Below, piece after piece: positions 1 to 7,183 of a stretch of DNA of 64,000 bases. The DNA is taken from NCBI GenBank assembly GCA_046732855.1, contig JBKPNX010000184.1:4941-68940 (forward strand), read 5' to 3'. The notes under the pieces were generated by a model. It was not told the origin of the DNA. It saw only the letters and a list, made by a program, of their open reading frames with translations, and did not search any database. A program made the translations under genes and the position numbers. Each line of letters opens with the position of its first letter. Within the stretch, counting starts at the first letter, position 1. Source of the stretch: JBKPNX01 sp046732855. GTDB lineage: Bacteria > Pseudomonadota > Alphaproteobacteria > Geminicoccales > Geminicoccaceae.

Positions 1-278
1 ACTGGGCGTCGCGGCCGCCCGACCAGCCGTTCAACGGCAAACCGACCGCCATCTTCGGCGCGAGCCCGGGCATGGTCGGCACGGCGGTGGCGCAGTACGA
101 CCTGCGCCGCTACCTGGCAGTTCTCAACGCCTTCGTGCTGACCACACCGAGCGTGATGATCAGTCAGGCCGGGTCGAAGTTCGACGAGCAGGGCCGGCTG
201 ACCGATCAGCCGACGCGGGAGATCATCGGCCAGATGCTGGTCGCGCTCGCGGAGTGGACCCGCCGGCACGGCCGGTAG
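1..278 (+). CDS. NADPH-dependent FMN reductase, C-terminal part
   Basis: The reading frame is already open at the window edge (frame from base 3) and ends in TAG at 276-278, so only the C-terminal 91 or so residues are visible. The segment KPTAIFGASPGMVGTAVAQ and the following helix with LTTPSVMISQAG are typical of the flavodoxin-fold NAD(P)H-dependent FMN/quinone (chromate) reductase family, which reduces FMN or quinones in the cytoplasm. The N-terminal flavin-binding part lies outside the window. The next gene starts 22 bases later on the same strand. The family call is good; the substrate is not known. Confidence 0.8.
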   Translation, partial: WASRPPDQPFNGKPTAIFGASPGMVGTAVAQYDLRRYLAVLNAFVLTTPSVMISQAGSKFDEQGRLTDQPTREIIGQMLVALAEWTRRHGR

Positions 279-300
279 CGGGTGCGTGAGGGAGATTGAC

Positions 301-618
301 ATGGCCGAGCAGGCGCCTCCAGGCGAGATGATGCTGACCGTATTCCTCAAGCACCGGCAGAGCATGAACCTCGCCGAGATCAACCAGAAGCTCGAGGCCA
401 CCGGCTTCTGGCAGAAGTTCCCGCCGGAAGGCGTCGAGGTCGTCTCCTGGTACGTGATGATGGGCATCGGCCAGGTCGTGACGCTCAAGCTGCCGGCCGA
501 GCGGCTGCGCGCGGTCAACCTCGCGATCGAGCAGAACGCCTGGGGCGCGTTCGAGACCGAGTTCTACCCGACCTACGACTTCCGCCCGATCTGGCAGGGG
601 CTCAAACAGCGCGCCTGA
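301..618 (+). CDS. Small conserved-type protein of unknown function
   Basis: This 105-residue protein starts with MAEQAPPGEMMLTVFLKHRQ. I chose the ATG at 301 because AGGGAG lies 7-8 bases upstream; a GTG at 286 would add five residues. The pattern of a beta strand (MLTVFLKH), an amphipathic helix (LAEINQKLEATGFW) and a strand near VEVVSWYVMMGIG resembles small ferredoxin-like or muconolactone-isomerase-like folds, but I do not recognise a named family. It has no signal peptide or membrane segment. It follows the FMN reductase closely and may be co-transcribed with it. The codon use and shape look like a real gene. Confidence 0.65.
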   Translation: MAEQAPPGEMMLTVFLKHRQSMNLAEINQKLEATGFWQKFPPEGVEVVSWYVMMGIGQVVTLKLPAERLRAVNLAIEQNAWGAFETEFYPTYDFRPIWQGLKQRA

Positions 619-749
619 TCTCTTGGTGCAGGAGAGATTGCTTTTAGTCCTTCCACGCTTCTCGGCACGTCCCGCTCCGCCGCAGCGCTGGAGCGAGCCT
701 CGGATCACCCGACGGGTAAGCGCGCAAGGTCTCGTGCGCGCTGGTCCCG

Positions 750-975
750 CTACAGATACTTGGTGATAAGGGAGAAGATCGCGATCTGCACGCCGAGCAG
801 ACCGACGATCTTCCAGGGTGAATCGTGCCTCGAACTCCGCCAACCGCTTGTCGAGGTAATCCCGCGTGACCAGGCCCGCAGCCGGATCGTCGATCTCCTC
901 GCCAAGCGCCTCTGCCATTTGACCGTAGTTACCCTTGGACTCGATCCACTTGCGCGCCAGCCGAGCGGTATTCAT
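750..975 (-). pseudogene. Small coiled-coil/membrane protein (copy A), frameshifted
   Basis: On the minus strand ATG at 975 opens MNTARLARKWIESKGNYGQM, then AEALGEEIDDPAAGLVTRDYL, DKRLAEFEARFT. The matching C-terminal membrane segment WKIVGLLGVQIAIFSLITKYL followed by TAG at 752-750 is in another frame. Removing one G from the GGG run at 816-818 joins the two parts into a protein of about 75 residues. The plan (N-terminal helix, a conserved acidic DxP..GLxTRDYL segment, short coiled coil, one C-terminal transmembrane helix) is the same as in the gene at 4916-5143. The function of this small family is unknown to me. The frameshift may be decay or a base-calling error. Confidence 0.6.
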
Positions 976-1190
976 TCGGGCCGATCTCCTGCTTTGGCAC
1001 CCCGAGCTTAATGGAGACCGCCAGATCGCAATCTGCCGGATCTTGAGGCTCAAGCCGGCGTCCGCTTCCCGCTCGGTCCGCGGCGGGAAATCAGCGCTGC
1101 GGCGGCGAGTCCCGTTGACGCGAGCGCTGCGCAGGGTAGTTTGACGCGGCGCGTCGGAGGCGCGCGCGAGCAAGGGGAAGCACCCAGGAC

Positions 1191-2051
1191 ATGCGTTACG
1201 AGGCCCCGGAGACATTCGAGTCGGCAGTCGCGCTGCTCGCCGCGGCGAGCGGCGACGCGCGCGTGCTCGCGGGCGGCACCGATCTGCTCGTGCAGCTGCG
1301 CGCCGGCATGATCGAGCCCGAGCTCGTGGTCGATGTGAAGCGCATCCCCGAGGTGCATGAGATCGCCGCCGAAAAGGGCGGCTTTCGGATTGGCGCCGCG
1401 GTCACGGGCGCCGAGCTCGACGAGCATCCCGAGGTCGGCAAGATGTGGCCAGGCGTGGTCGAGGCGGTCGAGCTGATCGGCTCGACCCAGATCCAGGGCC
1501 GCGCGACCATGGTCGGCAACATGTGCAACGCCTCGCCCGCGGCCGACAGCGTGCCCGCGATGATCGCGGCCGGCGCGATCGTGCGCATCATCGGCCCCGG
1601 AGGACAGCGCGAGCTGCCGGTCGAGGACATGTGCATCGCGCCTGGCAAGACGTCGCTCGCGAAAGGCGAGATCGTCGCCTCGGTGTTCCTGCCGGCGCGC
1701 CCGCCGCGCACGGGCGACGCCTATCTGCGCTTCATCCCGCGCACCGAGATGGACATCGCCGTGGTCGGCGCCGGCGTGTGCCTGACGCTGGATGGTCGCG
1801 GGACCTGCACGGCGGCGCGGGTCGCGCTCGGCGCGGTGGCGCCGCGGCCGCTGCTCGTGAGCGAGGCGGCCGACGCGCTGATCGGGACCAAGGTCGATGA
1901 CGGCGCGCTCGAGCGTCTGGCGCAGGCCGCCTCGGCCGCCTGCCGGCCGATCGACGACAAGCGCGGCACCAGGGAATACCGGATCAAGGTCGCCGGCGTG
2001 CTGGCGCGCCGCGCGGCCGAACTTGCGCTCGCGCGCGCGATGGAGAACTGA
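1191..2051 (+). CDS. Molybdenum hydroxylase FAD-binding subunit (CoxM/xanthine dehydrogenase subunit M type)
   Basis: This 286-residue protein is the medium, FAD-binding subunit of a xanthine dehydrogenase/CO dehydrogenase-type enzyme. It carries the flavin-binding motif AGGTDLLVQLR near residues 27-37 and the second motif TMVGNMCNASPAADSVPAMI near 104-123. The length is normal for the family. FAD takes electrons from the 2Fe-2S subunit. The stop codon overlaps the start of the next gene by one base (TGATG at 2049-2053), so the subunits are translationally coupled. The gene order M-S-L is the classic order of CoxMSL-type operons. The actual substrate (purine, aldehyde, aromatic or other) cannot be told from this subunit. 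Confidence 0.9.
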   Translation: MRYEAPETFESAVALLAAASGDARVLAGGTDLLVQLRAGMIEPELVVDVKRIPEVHEIAAEKGGFRIGAAVTGAELDEHPEVGKMWPGVVEAVELIGSTQIQGRATMVGNMCNASPAADSVPAMIAAGAIVRIIGPGGQRELPVEDMCIAPGKTSLAKGEIVASVFLPARPPRTGDAYLRFIPRTEMDIAVVGAGVCLTLDGRGTCTAARVALGAVAPRPLLVSEAADALIGTKVDDGALERLAQAASAACRPIDDKRGTREYRIKVAGVLARRAAELALARAMEN

Positions 2052-2527
2052 TGGCGAAATACCACGTCACCGCGACCGTCAACGGCGATGCGGTCGAATA
2101 TTTGTGCGAGCCCGAGCAGACCCTCCTGGACGTGCTGCGCGACGAGCTCGACCTGACCGGCAGCAAGGAAGGCTGCGCGTCCGGGGACTGCGGCGCCTGC
2201 AGCGTGCTGCTGGACGGGCGTCTCGTGTGCGCGTGCCTGGTGCTCGGCGCCGAGATGCAGGGCCGCTCGGTCGACACGATCGAGGGTATGGCGAACGGCG
2301 CCGAGCTGCATCCCTTGCAGCAGAAGTTCCTGGACCACGCCGCCCTGCAATGCGGCGTGTGCACGCCCGGGTTTCTGATCGCCGCCAAGGCGCTCTTGGA
2401 CCACAACCCGGACCCGAGCGAGACCGAGGTGCGTTACTGGCTCGCGGGCAACCTCTGCCGATGCACCGGCTACGACAAGATCGTGCGCGCCGTGCTCGAT
2501 ACCGCCGCCGAGATGAGGGGAAGCTGA
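2051..2527 (+). CDS. Molybdenum hydroxylase 2Fe-2S subunit (CoxS type)
   Basis: This 158-residue protein has the two iron-sulfur domains of the small subunit. The N-terminal plant-ferredoxin-like domain shows GCASGDCGACSVLLDG and a fourth Cys in VCAC. The C-terminal helical 2Fe-2S domain shows CGVCTPGF and LCRCTGY. All eight expected cysteines are present. It passes electrons from the molybdenum centre to FAD. It overlaps the upstream FAD-subunit stop by one base and ends one base before the start of the large subunit, so all three are made from one mRNA. Confidence 0.93.
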   Translation: MAKYHVTATVNGDAVEYLCEPEQTLLDVLRDELDLTGSKEGCASGDCGACSVLLDGRLVCACLVLGAEMQGRSVDTIEGMANGAELHPLQQKFLDHAALQCGVCTPGFLIAAKALLDHNPDPSETEVRYWLAGNLCRCTGYDKIVRAVLDTAAEMRGS

Positions 2528-2528
2528 C

Positions 2529-4844
2529 ATGGCGACCATGCTCAAGACCGACCGCCCGGAGACCGCAGCTCAGGCGAATGGGCTGAAATGGATCGGCACG
2601 CGCCCGCCGCGCCCCGACGGCGTCGACAAGGTGACCGGTCGCGCGCGCTTCGGCGCCGACATCTCGCTGCCCGGCATGCTGGTCGGCAAGGTGCTGCGCA
2701 GCCCTCTGCCCCACGCCCGCATCAAGTCGATCGACATCTCGAAGGCGGAGGCGCTGCCGGGGGTCAAGGCGGTGATCACCCGCGACGACTTTGAGGACCT
2801 GCCCTCGGAGTTCGTGCCCGCCGGCGAGATGCTGGTCAATTACCGCGACATGGTGCGCAACGTCATGGCGCGCGAGAAGGTGCTGTACGAGGGCCATGCC
2901 GTGGCGGCGGTCGCGGCAACCAGCGCCAAAATCGCCAAGGAGGCGCTGAAGCTGATCGAGGTCGAGTACGAGCCGCTGCCGCACGTGATCGACGTGGTCG
3001 CGGCAATGGCCGACGACGCGCCGCTCCTGCACGAGGACATGTTCACCGCCGGCGTCGAGCCCGTGCCCGACAAGCCTTCCAACGTGTCCAAGCGGGTCGA
3101 GTTCGCGCTCGGCGACACCGATGCAGGCTTCAAGCAGGCGGAGATCATCGTCGAGCGCACGTTCGACACCAAGCCGGTGCACCAGGGCTACATCGAGCCG
3201 CACGCCTGCGTCGCGAGCTTCTCCGAGGATGGCCAGGCGGAGCTGTGGTGCTCGACCCAGGGTCATTACATCGTGCGCGGCCACTGCGCCAAGATGCTCG
3301 GCATGGACATCGGCAAGCTGCGCGTGACCGCCTCCGAGATCGGCGGCGGCTTCGGCGGCAAGACCGTGGTCTATCTCGAGCCGCTGGCGCTCGCGCTCTC
3401 GCGCAAGGCGCACCACCCGGTCAAGATGGTGATGAGCCGCGAGGAGGTGTTCCGGGCGACCGGGCCGACCTCGGGCGCCAACGTCCGGGTCAAGGTCGGC
3501 GTCACCAAGGACGGCCGGATCACCGCCGCCGAGGCGGTGCTCAAGTACCAGGCCGGCGCGTTCCAGGGCGGGCCGGTGCAGCCGGGCGCGATGAGCGCGT
3601 TCGCGCCCTATGACCTCGAGCACGTCGAGGTGGTCGGCTATGACGTCGTGACCAACCGGCCGAAAGTCGCGGCGTACCGCGCGCCGGGCGCGCCGATCTC
3701 AGAGTTCGCGGTCGAGTGCGTGATGGACGAGCTGGCGAAGAAGCTCGGCATGGACCCGCTCGAGTTCCGCCTCAAGAACGCGGCCAAGGAGGGCACCCGC
3801 GCGGCGTACGGCCCGAAGTTCGGGCCGGTCGGCCTGATCGCAACGCTCGAGGCGATCAAGAAGCACGAGCACTATCAGGCGCCGCTCAAGCCGAACCAGG
3901 GCCGCGGCGTCGCCTCGGGCTTCTGGTTCAACATCGGCGGCGAGACCTCCGCCTCGATCAATCTGAACGAGGACGGCACGGTGACCCTCATGGCGGGCAC
4001 GCCCGACATCGGCGGCTCGCGCGCCTCGATGTGCCTGATGGCGGCGGAAGAGCTCGGCATCGACTACGACGACGTGCGCCCGATCATCGCGGACACCAGC
4101 TCCTTGGGCTACACCTTCCTGACCGGCGGCAGCCGCGCGACCTTCTCGAACGGCGTCGCGGTCAAGGAGGCGGCGACGCAGCTGATCAGGCAGGCGTGCG
4201 CGCGCGCGGCCAAGATCTGGGAAGTGCCCGAGGACGCCGTGAAGTGGGAGGACGGCCACGCCCAGCCGGCGTCCAGCAACGTCGGCGACTTCGAGCCCAT
4301 GTCGCTCGCCGACATCGCCAAGATCGCGGGCAAGACCGGCGGCCCGATCGCCGGCCATGCGCACGTTAACGCCCAGGGCGCCGGGCCGAGCTTCGGCACG
4401 CATCTGGTCGACCTCGAGGTCGACCAGGAGACCGGGCGGGTCACGATCCTCCGCTACACCGTGGCCCAGGACGCCGGCCGCGCGGTGCACCCCGACTACG
4501 TTGAGGGCCAGTATCAGGGCGGCGCGGTGCAGGGCATCGGCTGGGCGCTCAACGAGGAGTACATCTACGGCCCTGACGGCCGGCTGCAGAACCCGGGCTT
4601 CCTCGACTACCGCATGCCGGTCGCCTCGGACGTGCCGATGATCGACACCGTGATCGTCGAGGTGCCGAACCCGCGCCATCCGTACGGCGTGCGCGGCGTC
4701 GGCGAGACGCCGATCGTGCCGCCGATGGCCGCGATCGCGAACGCGCTCGAGCAGGCGACCGGCATCCGCTTCACCGAGCTGCCGATGTCGCCGCCGAAAG
4801 TGCTGAAGGCGCTCGACGCGGCGCGGCCGAACGGCGGGAGCTGA
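2529..4844 (+). CDS. Molybdenum hydroxylase large, molybdopterin-cytosine-dinucleotide-binding subunit
   Basis: This 771-residue protein is the catalytic subunit of a xanthine dehydrogenase-family enzyme. Visible features are the N-terminal domain start (IGTRPPRPDGVDKVTGRA), the cofactor motif GGGFGGKT near residue 273, and the C-terminal GVGETPIVPP whose Glu is the conserved base at molybdenum. The active-site loop reads AAYRAPGAP near residue 380. It is not the AYXCSFR loop of true CO dehydrogenase (form I) nor AYRGAGR of form II, so I do not call it CoxL. The substrate remains open. Maturation needs a MoCo chaperone, which is not seen here, but a MoaD-like gene follows downstream. Confidence 0.9.
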   Translation: MATMLKTDRPETAAQANGLKWIGTRPPRPDGVDKVTGRARFGADISLPGMLVGKVLRSPLPHARIKSIDISKAEALPGVKAVITRDDFEDLPSEFVPAGEMLVNYRDMVRNVMAREKVLYEGHAVAAVAATSAKIAKEALKLIEVEYEPLPHVIDVVAAMADDAPLLHEDMFTAGVEPVPDKPSNVSKRVEFALGDTDAGFKQAEIIVERTFDTKPVHQGYIEPHACVASFSEDGQAELWCSTQGHYIVRGHCAKMLGMDIGKLRVTASEIGGGFGGKTVVYLEPLALALSRKAHHPVKMVMSREEVFRATGPTSGANVRVKVGVTKDGRITAAEAVLKYQAGAFQGGPVQPGAMSAFAPYDLEHVEVVGYDVVTNRPKVAAYRAPGAPISEFAVECVMDELAKKLGMDPLEFRLKNAAKEGTRAAYGPKFGPVGLIATLEAIKKHEHYQAPLKPNQGRGVASGFWFNIGGETSASINLNEDGTVTLMAGTPDIGGSRASMCLMAAEELGIDYDDVRPIIADTSSLGYTFLTGGSRATFSNGVAVKEAATQLIRQACARAAKIWEVPEDAVKWEDGHAQPASSNVGDFEPMSLADIAKIAGKTGGPIAGHAHVNAQGAGPSFGTHLVDLEVDQETGRVTILRYTVAQDAGRAVHPDYVEGQYQGGAVQGIGWALNEEYIYGPDGRLQNPGFLDYRMPVASDVPMIDTVIVEVPNPRHPYGVRGVGETPIVPPMAAIANALEQATGIRFTELPMSPPKVLKALDAARPNGGS

Positions 4845-4859
4845 AGTGCGGGAGAAGCG

Positions 4860-5143
4860 ATGAACGCGGCCAGGTTGGCAGGCGCTAGCAGGACGCCGGC
4901 GAGGACCGCGTCGCGATGGCCGAGGCGCTCGTCGACGAGATTGATCATCCCGATACCGGCTTGTTGAGCCGCGACTTCCTGCGCGCCGAACTGCAGGCGC
5001 TGCGCACCGAACTCCAGACGCTGCGTGCCGACCTGATTGGTACGATCTGGCGCGTCGTTCTGACGGTGTTCGGAATCCAGGTGGTCCTCGTTGGCGTGCT
5101 TGTCGCGATTCTGATCGAAGTTCTGGCCGGGGGCGCGGCGTGA
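4860..5143 (+). pseudogene. Small coiled-coil/membrane protein (copy B), damaged N-terminus
   Basis: An ATG at 4860 has a strong Shine-Dalgarno (GGGAGA at 4850-4855) and begins MNAARLAG, like copy A at 750-975 (MNTARLAR). The frame is then lost: the rest of the family sequence, MAEALVDEIDHPDTGLLSRD, is in the frame starting at the ATG at 4916. The distance is 56 bases where copy A has 57, so one base is missing. From 4916 an intact 75-residue protein remains: acidic DHPDTGLLSRDFL segment, a coiled coil rich in LQTLRTE, and one membrane helix (VVLTVFGIQVVLVGVLVAIL). It could still be translated from 4916, which has no good ribosome site. The function is unknown. Confidence 0.6.
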
Positions 5144-5204
5144 GTGCGCGGGACACAGATGATTCCCGTCGCCCAGCGAGCGCCGTCTGTCGGAGGATGA
5201 CCGC

Positions 5205-5447
5205 ATGGCCCGGGTGGTGCTGACCAAGGCGCTGACCCAGTTCACCGGCGGCGAGGGTGAGCTCGAGATCGAGGTCGGCACCGTGCGCGAGCTGCTGCGC
5301 GCGCTCGGCGAGCGCTATCCCGCGCTCGAGCCGCATCTCGGCTCTGTCGCGGTCGCGATCGACGGCCAGATCTACCAGGATGCCTGGCTCGAGCCGATTC
5401 CGCCCGACAGCGAGGTCTACCTGATCCCGCAGATCGCCGGCGGCTGA
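5205..5447 (+). CDS. MoaD/ThiS-family sulfur carrier-like protein
   Basis: This 80-residue protein has the beta-grasp size and pattern of MoaD/ThiS, including VGTVRELLRALGERYP and the ending EVYLIPQIAGG. The C-terminal Gly-Gly is what becomes adenylated and thiocarboxylated in MoaD, the small subunit of molybdopterin synthase. Its place just downstream of the molybdenum hydroxylase operon suggests service in molybdopterin supply or in sulfur transfer to that enzyme. It is shorter and more divergent than housekeeping MoaD, so it may be a dedicated paralogue. The ATG at 5205 is preceded by GGAGGATG at 5192-5199. Confidence 0.75.
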   Translation: MARVVLTKALTQFTGGEGELEIEVGTVRELLRALGERYPALEPHLGSVAVAIDGQIYQDAWLEPIPPDSEVYLIPQIAGG

Positions 5448-5462
5448 GCTCCGCGTGCTGGG

Positions 5463-6092
5463 TCACCACGTAGGGGGTTTTCGAATCGGCCCCTTCCGGC
5501 CCAGAACGGGATTAGGGAACTGGGACCGACGAAGCCGATTGTGAGTTAAGTACCGGACTGCCGTGGCGACCTCCTTGAGCGACGTCGACATCCTCGTCTT
5601 GGTAGGAATGACACACACTGGCAGCCCGATCTCCCGGGTAACGACCCTAACCGGCTCAACGAGATCCGTATCGCACGACACTACGGCTGCTGCGTCGAAA
5701 GCCCGCCGGTGCGCATCATGAACCAAATGGGTGGCAAGGCTCACGTCAGAACCCTTCTCCTCATTCCGGCGCACCAACGCGTATCTTTCGTCGTTCGGGC
5801 CAGCTGTTACCAGAGGCAGCCAGGTAGAGCCGGCAAGAAATTTGCCATAGTGGATCGACACCTCGGGAAGTGTAGCCAGTGCCCTTAGGTAAGCGTGCTG
5901 CCGCGCAGGCTGCTTCGGATCGAGTGCACCCGAGACTCGTGCGGTATAGTATTTGATCTCCACCACCTCATAGCTCTGGCCAAGAACGAGACTACAAAGC
6001 CTGCGCAGGTTCAGCCACTTGAAGGGAGTGCCTCGCAACGCTCTATAGTAGAGGTTGAAGCCATCAACATAGACGGTTGTCTTCAAAGGCAT
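5463..6092 (-). CDS. NYN-domain (DUF88/LabA-like) putative RNase
   Basis: This 209-residue protein has the PIN-like NYN fold signature: VYVDGFNLYY with Asp10 and Asn13, KGSDVSLATHLVHDA with Asp116, and SCDTDLVEPV with Asp141 and Asp143. These are the four acidic residues expected to bind metal in NYN/PIN nucleases. The C-terminal tail after residue 165 is basic (NRLRRSQFPNPVLGRKGPIR). The ATG at 6092 has GGGG about 9 bases upstream. The codon use is less GC-biased than in neighbours, which together with the flanking unknown gene suggests acquired DNA. The cellular target is unknown; relatives occur in housekeeping RNA processing and near mobile or defence genes. Confidence 0.8.
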   Translation of the reverse strand: MPLKTTVYVDGFNLYYRALRGTPFKWLNLRRLCSLVLGQSYEVVEIKYYTARVSGALDPKQPARQHAYLRALATLPEVSIHYGKFLAGSTWLPLVTAGPNDERYALVRRNEEKGSDVSLATHLVHDAHRRAFDAAAVVSCDTDLVEPVRVVTREIGLPVCVIPTKTRMSTSLKEVATAVRYLTHNRLRRSQFPNPVLGRKGPIRKPPTW

Positions 6093-6106
6093 TAGCGATT
6101 TACCCC

Positions 6107-6135
6107 TTGAAATAGGGGGCCACGCGGGGTATATA
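6107..6135 (+). promoter_or_regulatory. Near-consensus sigma70 promoter for a candidate small RNA
   Basis: TTGAAA at 6107-6112 is separated by exactly 17 bases from TATATA at 6130-6135. The -35 box sits inside a small inverted repeat (CCCCT 6103-6107 / AGGGG 6114-6118). A perfect 12-bp palindrome GCGGGTACCCGC at 6138-6149 covers the expected transcription start, as an operator would. No plus-strand gene follows, only the hairpins and terminator up to 6206. TATATA reads the same on both strands, so it may also serve the divergent NYN gene. Confidence 0.6.
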
Positions 6136-6141
6136 GCGCGG

Positions 6142-6206
6142 GTACCCGCCGGCAGCGTGCTGTCGGCCCGAATGCCGTCCCCAACGGGGGCGGCGTTCGC
6201 TTTTTT
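6142..6206 (+). ncRNA. Candidate orphan small RNA, about 65 nt
   Basis: The predicted start is about 6142 from the promoter at 6107-6135, and the end is the T run at 6201-6206. The transcript would form two hairpins. The first is GCCGGCAG 6148-6155 with CTGTCGGC 6160-6167, 8 bp with one G-U and a CGTG loop. The second is the terminator hairpin at 6169-6199. It has no apparent open reading frame and lies in the 165-base gap between the NYN gene and the unknown gene ending at 6258. Function is unknown. It may act as a regulatory RNA or as the RNA partner of the neighbouring NYN protein; the latter is inference from position only. Confidence 0.5.
6169..6206 (+). terminator. Strong intrinsic terminator
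   Basis: A 14-bp stem runs from 6169-6182 to 6186-6199 with loop AAC and two G-U pairs, followed by C and six T residues at 6201-6206. The T run is on the plus strand only, so it ends plus-strand transcription. The upstream plus-strand unit is only the short promoter-driven stretch from about 6142, because both flanking genes are on the minus strand. Confidence 0.8.
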
Positions 6207-6257
6207 GTCAGCTTGCTTCCAACCATGTTGGCCTAGCCATTCGAAGGGTCACTCAGA

Positions 6258-7124
6258 TCATTGCGGCCCTATCGAAGCTCCAAGATCCATCTCTGATCCG
6301 TGCTGGCGGGGCGGCACGATCTCAACCTTGATGGTCCCCTTGAGCTTGTAAATCAGCCGAAAATTGAACGCCGCAGCCTGCAACCAGTCGGCTGCTTCCT
6401 CGAGCGTCCAGCCCTCTTGCTCCCAAGGAAGACTTTGGAACAGGCCCTCGACCAACGGATGGCGTGGACGCTGCTCATCGCCACGCTCACTGACAGCTCC
6501 TACTAGCTGTTCATCAGGTTTAGGTGGGTGCGCCTCGGCAATCCCCCCGGGCGGGACAAGCCGATCCCGCCCCATTTCAAAGAAGCCCGCAGTTTCCGCA
6601 GACCGCTCAAAAGCTTGGCGGGCTCTGTCGGTTTGCTTCTGGGCGACGCCCAAGTTCGCCATCTTGCGCTCTAGCGCAGCTCCAGGCGGCAGCACCTTCC
6701 CCCGATAGTGTTCGTAAAGCCTCTGGTACAGAGGGACCTTCAGGAAGGCCTTGGCCTTTGCCTCTCTTTGTCGAGAACTGTCTACGATCGTCTGCCCAAG
6801 TGGGGTGAGCTTGACCCCTCCCCCACGGTCTGACTCTACAAGGCCGAACATGCGCGCTGTAGAGATGCGCATACGGTATCCGCTGCTGTTCATGCTAAGT
6901 CCAAGCTTGGCTGCAAGTTGGTCGTGCTGACACGCGCTGGATCCAGTAGTTTCATGAATGCCGCGAGTAACGTAGATGGCATCGTTCAAAGCCATGTAGG
7001 GGAATTCAACGGTCGAGCGTTCGCGTTTCTGACTCCCGGAGTCAGCTCTAGTGTCTGCGTCTGTCTGCGAAGGCTGTCCCGCTTCCATCGTCCTCATCCA
7101 TGCCACGGAGCGCAAGGGATTCAT
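6258..7124 (-). CDS. Unknown protein with winged-helix-like N-terminal domain
   Basis: This 288-residue protein starts at the ATG at 7124 (a TTG at 7127 is also in frame). Residues from about 43 to 165 read EFPYMALNDAIYVTRGIHE, then KLGLSMNSSGYRMRIS, ARMFGLVESDRGGGVKLTPLGQ, a pattern of a DNA-binding winged helix with a turn ending in LTPLGQTIVD. A helical section with FLKVPLYQRLYEHYRGKVLP and ARQAFERSAETAGFFEMG follows. Relatives are hypothetical proteins often found in mobile regions; it may belong near the DUF5343 group, which I cannot verify. The C-terminal part (SLPWEQEGWTLEEAADWLQA) is less typical. Codon use is less GC-biased than in neighbours. The function is unknown. Confidence 0.65.
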   Translation of the reverse strand: MNPLRSVAWMRTMEAGQPSQTDADTRADSGSQKRERSTVEFPYMALNDAIYVTRGIHETTGSSACQHDQLAAKLGLSMNSSGYRMRISTARMFGLVESDRGGGVKLTPLGQTIVDSSRQREAKAKAFLKVPLYQRLYEHYRGKVLPPGAALERKMANLGVAQKQTDRARQAFERSAETAGFFEMGRDRLVPPGGIAEAHPPKPDEQLVGAVSERGDEQRPRHPLVEGLFQSLPWEQEGWTLEEAADWLQAAAFNFRLIYKLKGTIKVEIVPPRQHGSEMDLGASIGPQ

Positions 7125-7147
7125 CAAGAGTCGCAGCTGTGCGCAGT

Positions 7148-7176
7148 CATATAAGAGCGCGCGACGCCGGAGTCAA
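7148..7176 (-). promoter_or_regulatory. Near-consensus sigma70 promoter for the 6258-7124 gene
   Basis: Read on the minus strand, TTGACT (7176-7171) is followed after exactly 17 bases by TATATG (7153-7148). The expected start is near 7141, giving a leader of about 17 bases before the ATG at 7124. That short leader has no clear Shine-Dalgarno. The promoter supports the gene call and its 5' end. Confidence 0.65.
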
Positions 7177-7183
7177 CCATTTT

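Noticed and set aside
2529..4844. Aerobic CO dehydrogenase large subunit (CoxL form I)
   Set aside because: The AYXCSFR active-site loop is absent; the loop reads AAYRAPGAP.
2079..5336. Minus-strand open frames of 514 and 545 codons opposite the molybdenum hydroxylase genes
   Set aside because: They lie fully over confirmed genes and show only low-complexity Arg/Ala/Asp-rich sequence.
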